Assembly (NCBI GenBank): GCA_964395765.1
Contig: CAYNCU010000111.1
Location: 1-13,903, forward strand
Reading direction: 5' to 3'
Source: DATDPY01 sp964395765
GTDB taxonomy: Bacteria; Bacteroidota; Bacteroidia; Cytophagales; Cyclobacteriaceae
DNA: 13,903 bases
The notes beneath the pieces are model-generated. The model was not told where the DNA came from. It was given only the letters and a program-made list of their open reading frames with translations, and searched no databases. Of the stretch, positions 6,949 through 13,195 are shown piece after piece. A program made the translations under genes and the position numbers. The stretch's first letter is position 1, and every line of letters begins with the position of its first letter.

Positions 6949-7374
6949 TCAGATCAGTAAATGCATATCGGCTTCTTGTGCTGAGGTGATGTATTCGTTG
7001 ATGCCGACAATATCATCCGCCAGGTCGATAAAGTCTTCTTTTTTCGCGCCGCCCCATATCTTACCGGCTAGTCCGCAGATGTGAACTTTCACGTTCGAAA
7101 GGGTCTTGGCTTCTTTAAAGAATTCTGTCCACGGTTTTACACTTAATTTATCCAGTGAACATATAAAATCTTTTTTCAATGCCGGATATTCTGCCATTTC
7201 CAGCATTTCGCGATCGGAGCCGACTTCTTTTTTAAAAGCGCGGGCGCCCATCATGAGTACATAAACATCAACATCCATATCATCTGCGACAGCGCCGCTG
7301 AGGATTACGCCGGCGGCCGTGAGCTTGTCAAGGCTTCCGGTGTAAAGGGCCATTGTTAATTTCTTGTTTGCCAT
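6949..7374 (-). CDS. dsrE: DsrE-family sulfur-transfer protein
   Basis: A 141-residue soluble protein with the DsrE/F-like pattern: MALYTGSLDKL near the N terminus, VDVYVLMMGARAF (35-47), VKVHICGLAGKIWGG with Cys100 as the likely persulfide cysteine, and a C-terminal tail EADMHLLI. A second cysteine, Cys72, may also take part. No membrane segment is visible, unlike some DsrE2-type relatives. In sulfur oxidisers, DsrE-like proteins paired with TusA bind and exchange thiosulfate or persulfide sulfur. This is the first gene of the minus-strand operon, with an A-rich leader and no obvious Shine-Dalgarno. The exact DsrE subtype cannot be fixed by eye, and a DsrE/peroxiredoxin-family housekeeping role is the alternative. 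Confidence 0.8.
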   Translation of the reverse strand: MANKKLTMALYTGSLDKLTAAGVILSGAVADDMDVDVYVLMMGARAFKKEVGSDREMLEMAEYPALKKDFICSLDKLSVKPWTEFFKEAKTLSNVKVHICGLAGKIWGGAKKEDFIDLADDIVGINEYITSAQEADMHLLI

Positions 7375-7404
7375 AATATTTAATTAATTGTTAAAAAATA
7401 TAAG

Positions 7405-7412
7405 TAAAGGTA
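7405..7412 (-). promoter_or_regulatory. Possible -7-type promoter box for the dsrE-tusA-qmo operon
   Basis: On the minus strand TACCTTTA lies 30 bases before the dsrE start and fits the TAnnTTTG-like element except the last base. If this box is used, the palindrome centred at 7474.5 lies about 70 bases upstream of the start of transcription. No clear -33 element is visible. Confidence 0.3.
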
Positions 7413-7462
7413 TCCTTCCGGAATGGCTGTTTCCCGGGATAGCGGGTGATGTTGCATAAGCC

Positions 7463-7486
7463 AAAATGTGATTTAAGTCACATTTT
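7463..7486. promoter_or_regulatory. CRP/FNR-type operator palindrome between operon and regulator
   Basis: AAAATGTGA (7463-7471) and its exact reverse complement TCACATTTT (7478-7486) flank a 6-base spacer, giving the core TGTGA-N6-TCACA. This is the textbook spacing of CRP-type sites and is also that described for HcpR regulators. It lies in the divergent intergenic region directly beside a Crp/Fnr-family gene, so autoregulation and control of the Qmo-like operon are both likely. It sits about 41 bases from the inferred start of the regulator transcript, a typical activating position. Confidence 0.8.
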
Positions 7487-7503
7487 TTCAGGGCATTAAA
7501 TAA

Positions 7504-7511
7504 TAACTTTA
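7504..7511 (+). promoter_or_regulatory. Possible -7-type promoter box for the Crp/Fnr gene
   Basis: TAACTTTA, identical to the octamer before the propeller lipoprotein, ends 22 bases before the regulator ATG. If transcription starts a few bases downstream, the palindrome would be centred near -41. The last base deviates from TAnnTTTG. Confidence 0.35.
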
Positions 7512-7533
7512 AGACATTATATAACCGGGATTC

Positions 7534-8214
7534 ATGGAAGATACTAAGTGCAGATTATGCGGGTTCAAATCCAGTGCGGCTTCTCATCTGAAATGTGAAG
7601 AATTGGATACGCTTGGGAAAAATTGCGCCCTGGCGGAGTTTAAACCCGGGGATATCATTTTCAAACAAAATGCACTTTCCTCCAATGTTATTTATATCCG
7701 GACAGGCTTTGTAAAAATTCATATGCAGGGCCCGGAACGGGAAACCATTCTGAAAATTTCCAAGGCCCCTACCTACCTGGGCCTGCCGACAACCTTCGGC
7801 GACAGGGTCAATAATTATTCGGCCACCGCTTTATCGGAACTGACGGCATGCTTTATTGATATCAATGCATTCAGGGATTTTATATATCAAAACGGAAATT
7901 TTGCATATGAAATAATCCTTGAATTATGCAGAAATGAATTAGGACACTTTCATCGCTGCGTAAACCTCACGCAGAAACAACTCAACGGAAGGATTGCCGA
8001 TGCCCTGCTCTTCATGGCCAATGAAATATTTCAAAAAGATGAATTCGAACTGATCCTTAACCGGAATGAATTAAGTGACCTGGTGCATTCATCCCGTGAA
8101 AGCGTTTCCAGGGTTTTAACCCAGTTTCATGAAGAAAAACTGATCGACCTGCAAACAAAACATATCCATCTGCTCAACAGAAAATCCCTTGAAATGATCA
8201 GCAGGAACGGATAA
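7534..8214 (+). CDS. Crp/Fnr-family transcription regulator with N-terminal cysteines
   Basis: The 226-residue protein has an N-terminal cysteine region, a cyclic-nucleotide-type beta-roll (about residues 35-110, including FKPGDIIFKQN), a dimer helix (about 118-145) and a C-terminal HTH (LNRNELSDLVHSSRESVSRVL, 175-195). Cys6, Cys9, Cys21 and Cys31 cluster at the N terminus. Cys106, in ELTACFIDINAF, falls where FNR has its distal cluster cysteine. An iron-sulfur or redox-sensing role is therefore plausible, though the spacing differs from FNR. No cAMP-binding signature is evident in the beta-roll. It is divergent from the dsrE-tusA-qmo operon, with a CRP-type palindrome between them, so it is the probable regulator of that operon and of itself. 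HcpR-like or FNR-like assignment is not settled. Confidence 0.85.
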   Translation: MEDTKCRLCGFKSSAASHLKCEELDTLGKNCALAEFKPGDIIFKQNALSSNVIYIRTGFVKIHMQGPERETILKISKAPTYLGLPTTFGDRVNNYSATALSELTACFIDINAFRDFIYQNGNFAYEIILELCRNELGHFHRCVNLTQKQLNGRIADALLFMANEIFQKDEFELILNRNELSDLVHSSRESVSRVLTQFHEEKLIDLQTKHIHLLNRKSLEMISRNG

Positions 8215-8267
8215 CCTCCGGCATAATTTTCAGTTAATTTTATTATTGTTGTGAATTTTAAAACAGG

Positions 8268-8288
8268 TTTTTGATAACTTATCAAAAA
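8268..8288. promoter_or_regulatory. Perfect A/T-rich dyad before the NRAMP-like transporter
   Basis: TTTTTGATAA, one C, then its exact reverse complement TTATCAAAAA. The core is a 7-1-7 inverted repeat, TTGATAA-C-TTATCAA, reminiscent in architecture of metalloregulator operators, but not the Fur consensus. It also resembles an FNR site except that the spacer is five instead of four bases. It lies 46 bases before the transporter start and 53 bases after the regulator stop. The stem is too A/T-rich to be a convincing terminator. Confidence 0.5.
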
Positions 8289-8334
8289 ATATTGCAAAAA
8301 TATAATGTTCGATTCCCTGTACAATTAATATAAA

Positions 8335-9615
8335 ATGTCTCTACCTGATTCCGGCAGCAAATTTCGTAACCCGTTTAAAAGGATATGGGCATTGCTGTTA
8401 TCTTTCGGACCCGGTATTTTTTGCATCGGGTATACCATTGGAACCGGCAGTGTCACATCAATGGCAAAAGCGGGAAGCCAGTATGGAATGAAACTGATCT
8501 GGGTATTATTGCTGAGTGTATTTTTTTCCTGGCTGCTCATGGAAGTCTTTGGAAGATACGCGGTGGTAACCGGTGAAACGTCAATCTTTGCATTCAGGAA
8601 GCGATTGAAATTCGGGAAATTATGGGCTATACTGACTATTGCGGGCGTGGTAATCGGACAATGGAGCGCCTTATCCGGGATCATAGGGTTGACATCAGGC
8701 GGAATATTTGAAGTTATCCGCTTGTTTATACCGGGTATGTCCGAAACAGGTTACTGGATGATATTAGCCATCGCCGCTTTTTTGCTTGCAGTTTTATATG
8801 TCATCCTGCTTGCCGGGCGATACTCAATCTTTGAAAAAGTGCTCATTATTTTTGTGACCCTGATGGGTTTATCATTTATTATATCCATGTTTATCGTGTT
8901 ACCACCGGTGAAGGACATTATACTTGGATTTAGTCCTTCCATACCCGCCGGGGGCAGCCTGATGGTAGCTGCTTTTGTCGGAACTACCATGGCCGCCCCG
9001 ACCTTTGTGGTAAGACCTTTGATTGTAAAGGAAAAAGGCTGGGGAAGGTCCCAGGTCAGGGAGCAATCCCGTGATGCTTTATTCTCTGCGGTATTGATGT
9101 TTATTATCAGCGCTTCCATCCTGACCGCTGCCACCGGTTCATTATTCTACCATGGGAAAACCATTACCAGGGTCCTTGATATGGCTTACTCCCTGGAACC
9201 TGTTGCAGGGAAACTGGCCGTTGCCGTATTTATGCTGGGCACTTTAAGTGCGGGAATATCCTCCATCTTTCCCATCCTGATGGTGGCTCCATTGCTAATC
9301 GGGGATTATCGCAACGGTAAAATGGAAACCAAATCAACACTTTTTAAAATTCTTACGGCCTTTGCCTGCATTATTGGGCTTATTGTTCCCGTGCTGGGTT
9401 CAAACCCCATAATGGCGCAGATAGCCACTCAGGTCGCTAATGTTTTCATTTTGCCTTTGGTTATCGCAGGTATTTTTATTCTTATCAATAACAAAAGTTT
9501 AATGGGTGAACATAAGGCAGGTTCTTTAATTAATATCGGCTTGGCGTCTGCGTTTATTTTCTCCTTGATTATTTCCTATACCGGTATCCTGGGACTGGTA
9601 AATTATTTGTTTTAG
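8335..9615 (+). CDS. NRAMP-superfamily transporter lacking canonical metal-binding motifs
   Basis: A 426-residue membrane protein with about eleven hydrophobic helices. The first helices follow the NRAMP pattern (FGPGIFCIGYTIGTGS, then AGSQYGMKLIWVLLL). Canonical NRAMP carriers have DPGN in helix 1 and MPH in helix 6, which bind Mn2+/Fe2+. Here these are GTGS (36-39) and MAA (219-221): the aspartate, asparagine and histidine are gone while Met219 remains. Such relatives include Mg2+ carriers and proteins of unknown substrate, so no metal is named. It follows the Crp/Fnr gene by 120 bases in the same direction, with an A/T dyad in the gap. Length is normal for the family. A role linked to the Qmo-like operon is possible only by position. 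Confidence 0.8.
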   Translation: MSLPDSGSKFRNPFKRIWALLLSFGPGIFCIGYTIGTGSVTSMAKAGSQYGMKLIWVLLLSVFFSWLLMEVFGRYAVVTGETSIFAFRKRLKFGKLWAILTIAGVVIGQWSALSGIIGLTSGGIFEVIRLFIPGMSETGYWMILAIAAFLLAVLYVILLAGRYSIFEKVLIIFVTLMGLSFIISMFIVLPPVKDIILGFSPSIPAGGSLMVAAFVGTTMAAPTFVVRPLIVKEKGWGRSQVREQSRDALFSAVLMFIISASILTAATGSLFYHGKTITRVLDMAYSLEPVAGKLAVAVFMLGTLSAGISSIFPILMVAPLLIGDYRNGKMETKSTLFKILTAFACIIGLIVPVLGSNPIMAQIATQVANVFILPLVIAGIFILINNKSLMGEHKAGSLINIGLASAFIFSLIISYTGILGLVNYLF

Positions 9616-9654
9616 TATGTTGATCAAATATTCGATTCTTTAATGCTAAGGATT

Positions 9655-9694
9655 ATTGGTTCATTGGTTTATTGGTTCATTGGTTCATTGGTTC
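9655..9694. repeat. 8-bp tandem repeat (ATTGGTTC, 5 units)
   Basis: Five contiguous octamers, ATTGGTTC four times and ATTGGTTT once (second unit). They lie 39 bases after the transporter stop, in a 199-base gap without a gene. A weak hairpin follows (TTTTCT 9705-9710 with AGAAAA 9716-9721), too A/T-rich for a sure terminator. Copy-number variation is expected in such tracts. Function unknown; similar tracts are common between Bacteroidota genes. Confidence 0.85.
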
Positions 9695-9763
9695 AATAGT
9701 TTACTTTTCTCAAAAAGAAAACCAAAAACTGATCCCGGTCTGCCGGTATACGATTACTAAAAA

Positions 9764-9794
9764 TTGAATTATAGCGAATTGATTTATATATTTA
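9764..9794 (+). promoter_or_regulatory. Possible Bacteroidota-type promoter for the isochorismatase-fucosidase pair
   Basis: TTG at 9764-9766, a 20-base spacer, then TATATTTA at 9787-9794, 20 bases before the ATG. This is near the Bacteroidota TTTG-N19-21-TAnnTTTG arrangement, with the last base differing. It is the best promoter match in the window. Confidence 0.45.
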
Positions 9795-9814
9795 ACTATT
9801 CATTCCGATAACTA

Positions 9815-10624
9815 ATGCAACCGATTCTTTTATTTTTTAGTATTCTACTCTGCTGGCTATCCGGATTTAAATCTGAAAATCCCTTAACCCTCCATGCAAG
9901 AAAAGAAATAAAAGCTCCGAACGGCTCCTGGGAAGACAGCACCGAAATACTTCAGTGGAAACCGGAAGAAACAGCGATTATCATTTGCGATATGTGGGAC
10001 CGGCATTGGTGCGACGGGGCAACGCAAAGGGTAATGCAAATGGCGCCCCGGATGAACGAGGTAATTAAATCGGCCCGGGAAAAAGGCATCACCATCATCC
10101 ATGCCCCCAGTGAAACGATGGAATATTATAAAGATTTCCCGCAAAGAAAAAAAATGGAAAATGCGCCTGAGGACAATTCTTCAGCCGGTATCAAAGGCTG
10201 GTATTACGTCGATTCAGCCAGGGAAGCCCCCTTGCCGGTTGATGACAGCGACGGCGGTTGCGACACCAATGTACAGCCTGAAAATTTCAAAGTCTGGACC
10301 CGTGAAAATCCGGCCCTGCAGATTGCCGCCACTGACGGAATTTCGGACAACGGGAAGGAGATTAATAATTATTTCGTTTCCAAAGGAATTAAAAATGTAA
10401 TTCTGATGGGCGTGCATTTAAACATGTGCGTACTCGGACGATCTTTCGGAGTTCGCGGCCAGCGGGCCCTGGGCAGAAACGTAGTGGTGGTAAGAGACCT
10501 TACCGATGCCATGTACAACCCGAAAATGCCTCCTTATGTAAGCCATGCCGAAGGAGTTAAACTAATTCTTCAACATATTGAAAAATACTGGTGCCCGAGC
10601 ATTGAATCCAATGATCTTCTTTAA
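9815..10624 (+). CDS. Exported isochorismatase-family cysteine hydrolase
   Basis: The 269 residues begin with a hydrophobic stretch (3-17) and probable signal cleavage near residue 20, followed by the isochorismatase-like hydrolase fold. Key residues: Asp59 in IICDMWDRHWC, the usual catalytic Asp position, and Cys205 in GVHLNMCVLGRSFG, the nucleophile position. The catalytic lysine cannot be placed safely; Lys159 is one candidate. The segment WTRENPALQI...DGISDNGKEI is characteristic of a subgroup of larger secreted members. Family enzymes cleave amides (nicotinamide, biuret and similar) or vinyl ethers; the substrate here is unknown. The signal lacks a strong positive N-terminus, so export is likely but not certain. 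It overlaps the start of the fucosidase gene, so the two are coexpressed. Confidence 0.75.
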   Translation: MQPILLFFSILLCWLSGFKSENPLTLHARKEIKAPNGSWEDSTEILQWKPEETAIIICDMWDRHWCDGATQRVMQMAPRMNEVIKSAREKGITIIHAPSETMEYYKDFPQRKKMENAPEDNSSAGIKGWYYVDSAREAPLPVDDSDGGCDTNVQPENFKVWTRENPALQIAATDGISDNGKEINNYFVSKGIKNVILMGVHLNMCVLGRSFGVRGQRALGRNVVVVRDLTDAMYNPKMPPYVSHAEGVKLILQHIEKYWCPSIESNDLL

Positions 10625-12125
10625 TTTAAAAAGTTTTTTGCTGTCATTATTAATAGTAGTAAACCTGACAGCCCTTGCCCAGGAGAAGAACTGGCCCTAT
10701 AAGCCAACGGACCAGCCTGACAAGGACGGAAGGATTATCAAAGGCCGGGCAGGTACGCACCACTGGCAACCCTATATGGCGAATGCCGACCTCTCGGCTT
10801 ATGAACATGCTCCGGAAAAATCCTATGAAGCCTTTCAAGATATGAAATACGGGTTACGGATCCACTGGGGAATTTACAGCATCGTTCACGGGAGGGAATC
10901 CTGGATCCTAACACAATATAATAATGACCGGCAAAAATCATTGGCTTACCAGGGATTTTACGACGACTTGTATAAAGCCTGGTATCCGGCCGGTTTTGAT
11001 GCCAATCGCTGGACCGATATGATGGTAAAGGACGGATTTAAGTTTTTTGTTTTTACCGCGAAGCACCATGACGGTTTTTCAATGTACGATACAAAAACAT
11101 GGGTAACTCATCGGACCCGGTTTTATGGAAACGATGCCGGGAAAATCGACACCTGTCATCTTCATTACAGCATCATGGAAACGCCGTTCGCCCGCGATGT
11201 GACCGGTGAACTGATCAGTGCGGCAAGAAAGAAAGGACTTAAGATCGGGATTTACTTTTCACACCCCGACTGGTATGACGCGGATTTCCGCTTCGACGAA
11301 TGGAACCCTAACCGGGATAGCGCCTATACTCCACAATCCGATCCGGTTGCCTGGAAGCGATTCGAAGCGCGGCATGAACAGCAACTGTCTGAATTACTAA
11401 CTCAATATGGGAAAATAGATATGATCTCCCTGGATATGTGGTATCCCGCTTTTGCCTGGCAACATATGCAGGATATGATGATGCATTTAAGAAAATTATC
11501 GCCGGAAACCATGTTCCGCTGGAGGGGGATCGGTAACTATGGCGATTACCAGACTCCCGAGAATTACCTGCCTGGCGATGAAAGTGAAGGGACTATGCCC
11601 TGGCAGGTCATTTATGCGCTGAGTTCCCGGAACTATTTTTCCTACGACCCGGATCCGAAATATTACAGGAATGGCCAGTGGATCGTTTCCAACCTTATTG
11701 ATATTGTCTCCAAAGGCGGGAATCTGATGATCGGGATCGGCCCGGATCTTCAGGGATGCTTTAGTCCTAAAGCGCTCGAAGCACTCGATTATGCCGGGAA
11801 ATGGCTCAAAGTGAACGGGGAAGCGATATACGGAACAAGATCCTGCAAATACTATAAACAGGGAGATTCCATTCATTTTACCAGAACAAAAGACAATCTA
11901 TACACCTATGCGATCAGGGAAGGCTGGCCCGGTAATTATTTACAGGTTGACAACATTACACCTGAACGCGGCAGTAAAATTTATATGCTGGGTTACGAAA
12001 AACCCTTGAATTGGAAGAAAAAAAATAATGGAATAGAAATCACGATCCCCTCCGATCTCCAGGATCCGGCGCAAAGGCCCTGTGTGCAGGCCTGGTCATT
12101 TAAAATCCGGGGTAGAATGAATTAA
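10611..12125 (+). CDS. GH29-type alpha-L-fucosidase, exported
   Basis: From the ATG at 10611 the protein is 504 residues. This start gives a clean signal peptide (MIFFNLKSFLLSLL...ALAQ), whereas the in-frame upstream ATG at 10578 would prepend 11 polar residues, so 10611 is preferred. The GH29 fold is evident from MKYGLRIHWGIYS, FTAKHHDGFSMYDTK, and GKIDMISLDMWYP with Asp275 as the likely nucleophile. A PGDESEGTMPW segment around 322-330 includes Glu324/Glu326 as candidates for acid/base. The C-terminal part (NLMIGIGPD...KWLKVNGEAIYGTRSCKYY) is typical of these enzymes. It releases L-fucose from glycans; linkage and subfamily cannot be read by eye. The start overlaps the hydrolase gene stop by 14 bases, so translation is probably coupled. 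Confidence 0.85.
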   Translation: MIFFNLKSFLLSLLIVVNLTALAQEKNWPYKPTDQPDKDGRIIKGRAGTHHWQPYMANADLSAYEHAPEKSYEAFQDMKYGLRIHWGIYSIVHGRESWILTQYNNDRQKSLAYQGFYDDLYKAWYPAGFDANRWTDMMVKDGFKFFVFTAKHHDGFSMYDTKTWVTHRTRFYGNDAGKIDTCHLHYSIMETPFARDVTGELISAARKKGLKIGIYFSHPDWYDADFRFDEWNPNRDSAYTPQSDPVAWKRFEARHEQQLSELLTQYGKIDMISLDMWYPAFAWQHMQDMMMHLRKLSPETMFRWRGIGNYGDYQTPENYLPGDESEGTMPWQVIYALSSRNYFSYDPDPKYYRNGQWIVSNLIDIVSKGGNLMIGIGPDLQGCFSPKALEALDYAGKWLKVNGEAIYGTRSCKYYKQGDSIHFTRTKDNLYTYAIREGWPGNYLQVDNITPERGSKIYMLGYEKPLNWKKKNNGIEITIPSDLQDPAQRPCVQAWSFKIRGRMN

Positions 12126-12240
12126 GCGATTGTAATTTTTTAATTGAAAAATAAATCCTAAATTAATTTCCGGTTTTATATAATCAGCAGGAAAATACTT
12201 TTTAATTCTGATATATTATAAATTTTTTAACTCCCCTAAA

Positions 12241-13074
12241 ATGAAAAATCAATCCGACTCCAACATGAACCGTCGTGAATTTGTCAAAAGTGCGATGTTC
12301 ACAACGGCAGGTATAATGGCCATGCCCTCACTGGCATCATCAATGACCGCCAGTGATTCCGATATGCAGGTGATGGATCTTCATGTCCATTTAACAAATT
12401 CATTCACCATCGAAAAAGCGATGGAAGTATCCCGGCAAAGAAATATGAAATTCGGTATTCTCGAACATCCGGCACCTGAGGGCTGGCTCGCCTCCGATGC
12501 CGATCTTAAAAGATACATCGATAATCTGAGACAGTATCCCGTTTTCATCGGCATCCAGCCTATCTACCTGGGTTGGAGTAAAAACTTTTCGAAAGAGGTG
12601 TTGGACCAGCTCGATTACGTTTTAATGGATCCGCAAACCATTCCGCAGGATGACGGGAGCTACCTTAAAATCTGGTGGTTTAATGCCTATGTCGATGACG
12701 AGGAAGAATTCATGACGCGGTACATGAAACATTGCATGAACATTTTACATAATGAGCCGATCCATATATTCAGCTGGCCGCTTTCCATTCCGGCATGTAT
12801 AGGCCGGGATTATTATAAAGTTTGGACGCCGGAAAGGAAACAGGCTATAATTTCAGCCGCTAAAGAAAGAAAAATCGCCATTGAGATCAATGACATGTGG
12901 CACATTCCCGATGAAGAATTTATCGTTGAAGCAAAAAAACAGGGATTGAAATTTACATTCGGCACCGATTCAAGGGATCCGGCAGCAGCAGGCCGGCTTA
13001 CCTATGGAATGAAAATGCTCAAGAAATGCGGAATTACCCAGGAGGATCTGTTTATTCCTGCAGGCAAAAGTTAG
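12241..13074 (+). CDS. Tat-exported PHP-like metal-dependent hydrolase
   Basis: A 277-residue protein with a twin-arginine signal (NRREFVK at 10-16, then a short hydrophobic region to about residue 33). A second ATG at 12265 (Met9) would leave the Tat motif at the very start and is also possible. The mature part looks like a PHP/amidohydrolase fold: DLHVH with His48 and His50, EH at 75-76, His175 or His221, and TDSRD with Asp243. The usual histidine after the last Asp is Arg245 here. Tat export suggests cofactor insertion in the cytoplasm before transport. It lies 115 bases after the fucosidase gene in the same direction, with an A/T-rich gap and no clear terminator. Substrate unknown; a phosphoester or sugar-derived compound is a guess. 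Confidence 0.7.
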   Translation: MKNQSDSNMNRREFVKSAMFTTAGIMAMPSLASSMTASDSDMQVMDLHVHLTNSFTIEKAMEVSRQRNMKFGILEHPAPEGWLASDADLKRYIDNLRQYPVFIGIQPIYLGWSKNFSKEVLDQLDYVLMDPQTIPQDDGSYLKIWWFNAYVDDEEEFMTRYMKHCMNILHNEPIHIFSWPLSIPACIGRDYYKVWTPERKQAIISAAKERKIAIEINDMWHIPDEEFIVEAKKQGLKFTFGTDSRDPAAAGRLTYGMKMLKKCGITQEDLFIPAGKS

Positions 13075-13156
13075 CGACAAAGAGATGAATATCCTTTATC
13101 CGGTCTCTTAAAATACGAATGAATGATTTTAGATATCAGATTTCCGATGTAATTCT

Positions 13157-13164
13157 TATATTTA
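13157..13164 (+). promoter_or_regulatory. Possible -7-type promoter box before the last gene
   Basis: TATATTTA ends 31 bases before the last ATG and equals the box upstream of the isochorismatase gene. No -33 element is clear. The preceding stretch 13075-13156 has a weak inverted repeat (AAGAGA/TCTCTT, 18-base loop) and no gene. Confidence 0.3.
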
Positions 13165-13195
13165 GTTCATTAATATTTATTAAAATAAAAATACT

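Noticed and set aside
1540..7374. Sulfate-reduction operon or methanogen-type heterodisulfide reductase
   Set aside because: No aprAB, sat, dsrAB or hdrB genes and no CCG motif; the cytochrome b-fused HdrC matches QmoC, not HdrC alone.
8250..8265. TGTGA-ATTTTA-AAACA as a second CRP-type site before the transporter
   Set aside because: One half-site is intact but the other has two changes from TCACA, and the region is A/T-rich; not enough to claim an operator.
9705..9721. TTTTCT-caaaa-AGAAAA hairpin as transcription terminator after the transporter
   Set aside because: Six weak A/T pairs with one C-G pair and no following T-run; too unstable to call.
10578..10610. Upstream ATG at 10578 as the fucosidase start
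   Set aside because: It adds 11 polar residues before a clean signal peptide; the ATG at 10611 gives a standard export signal.
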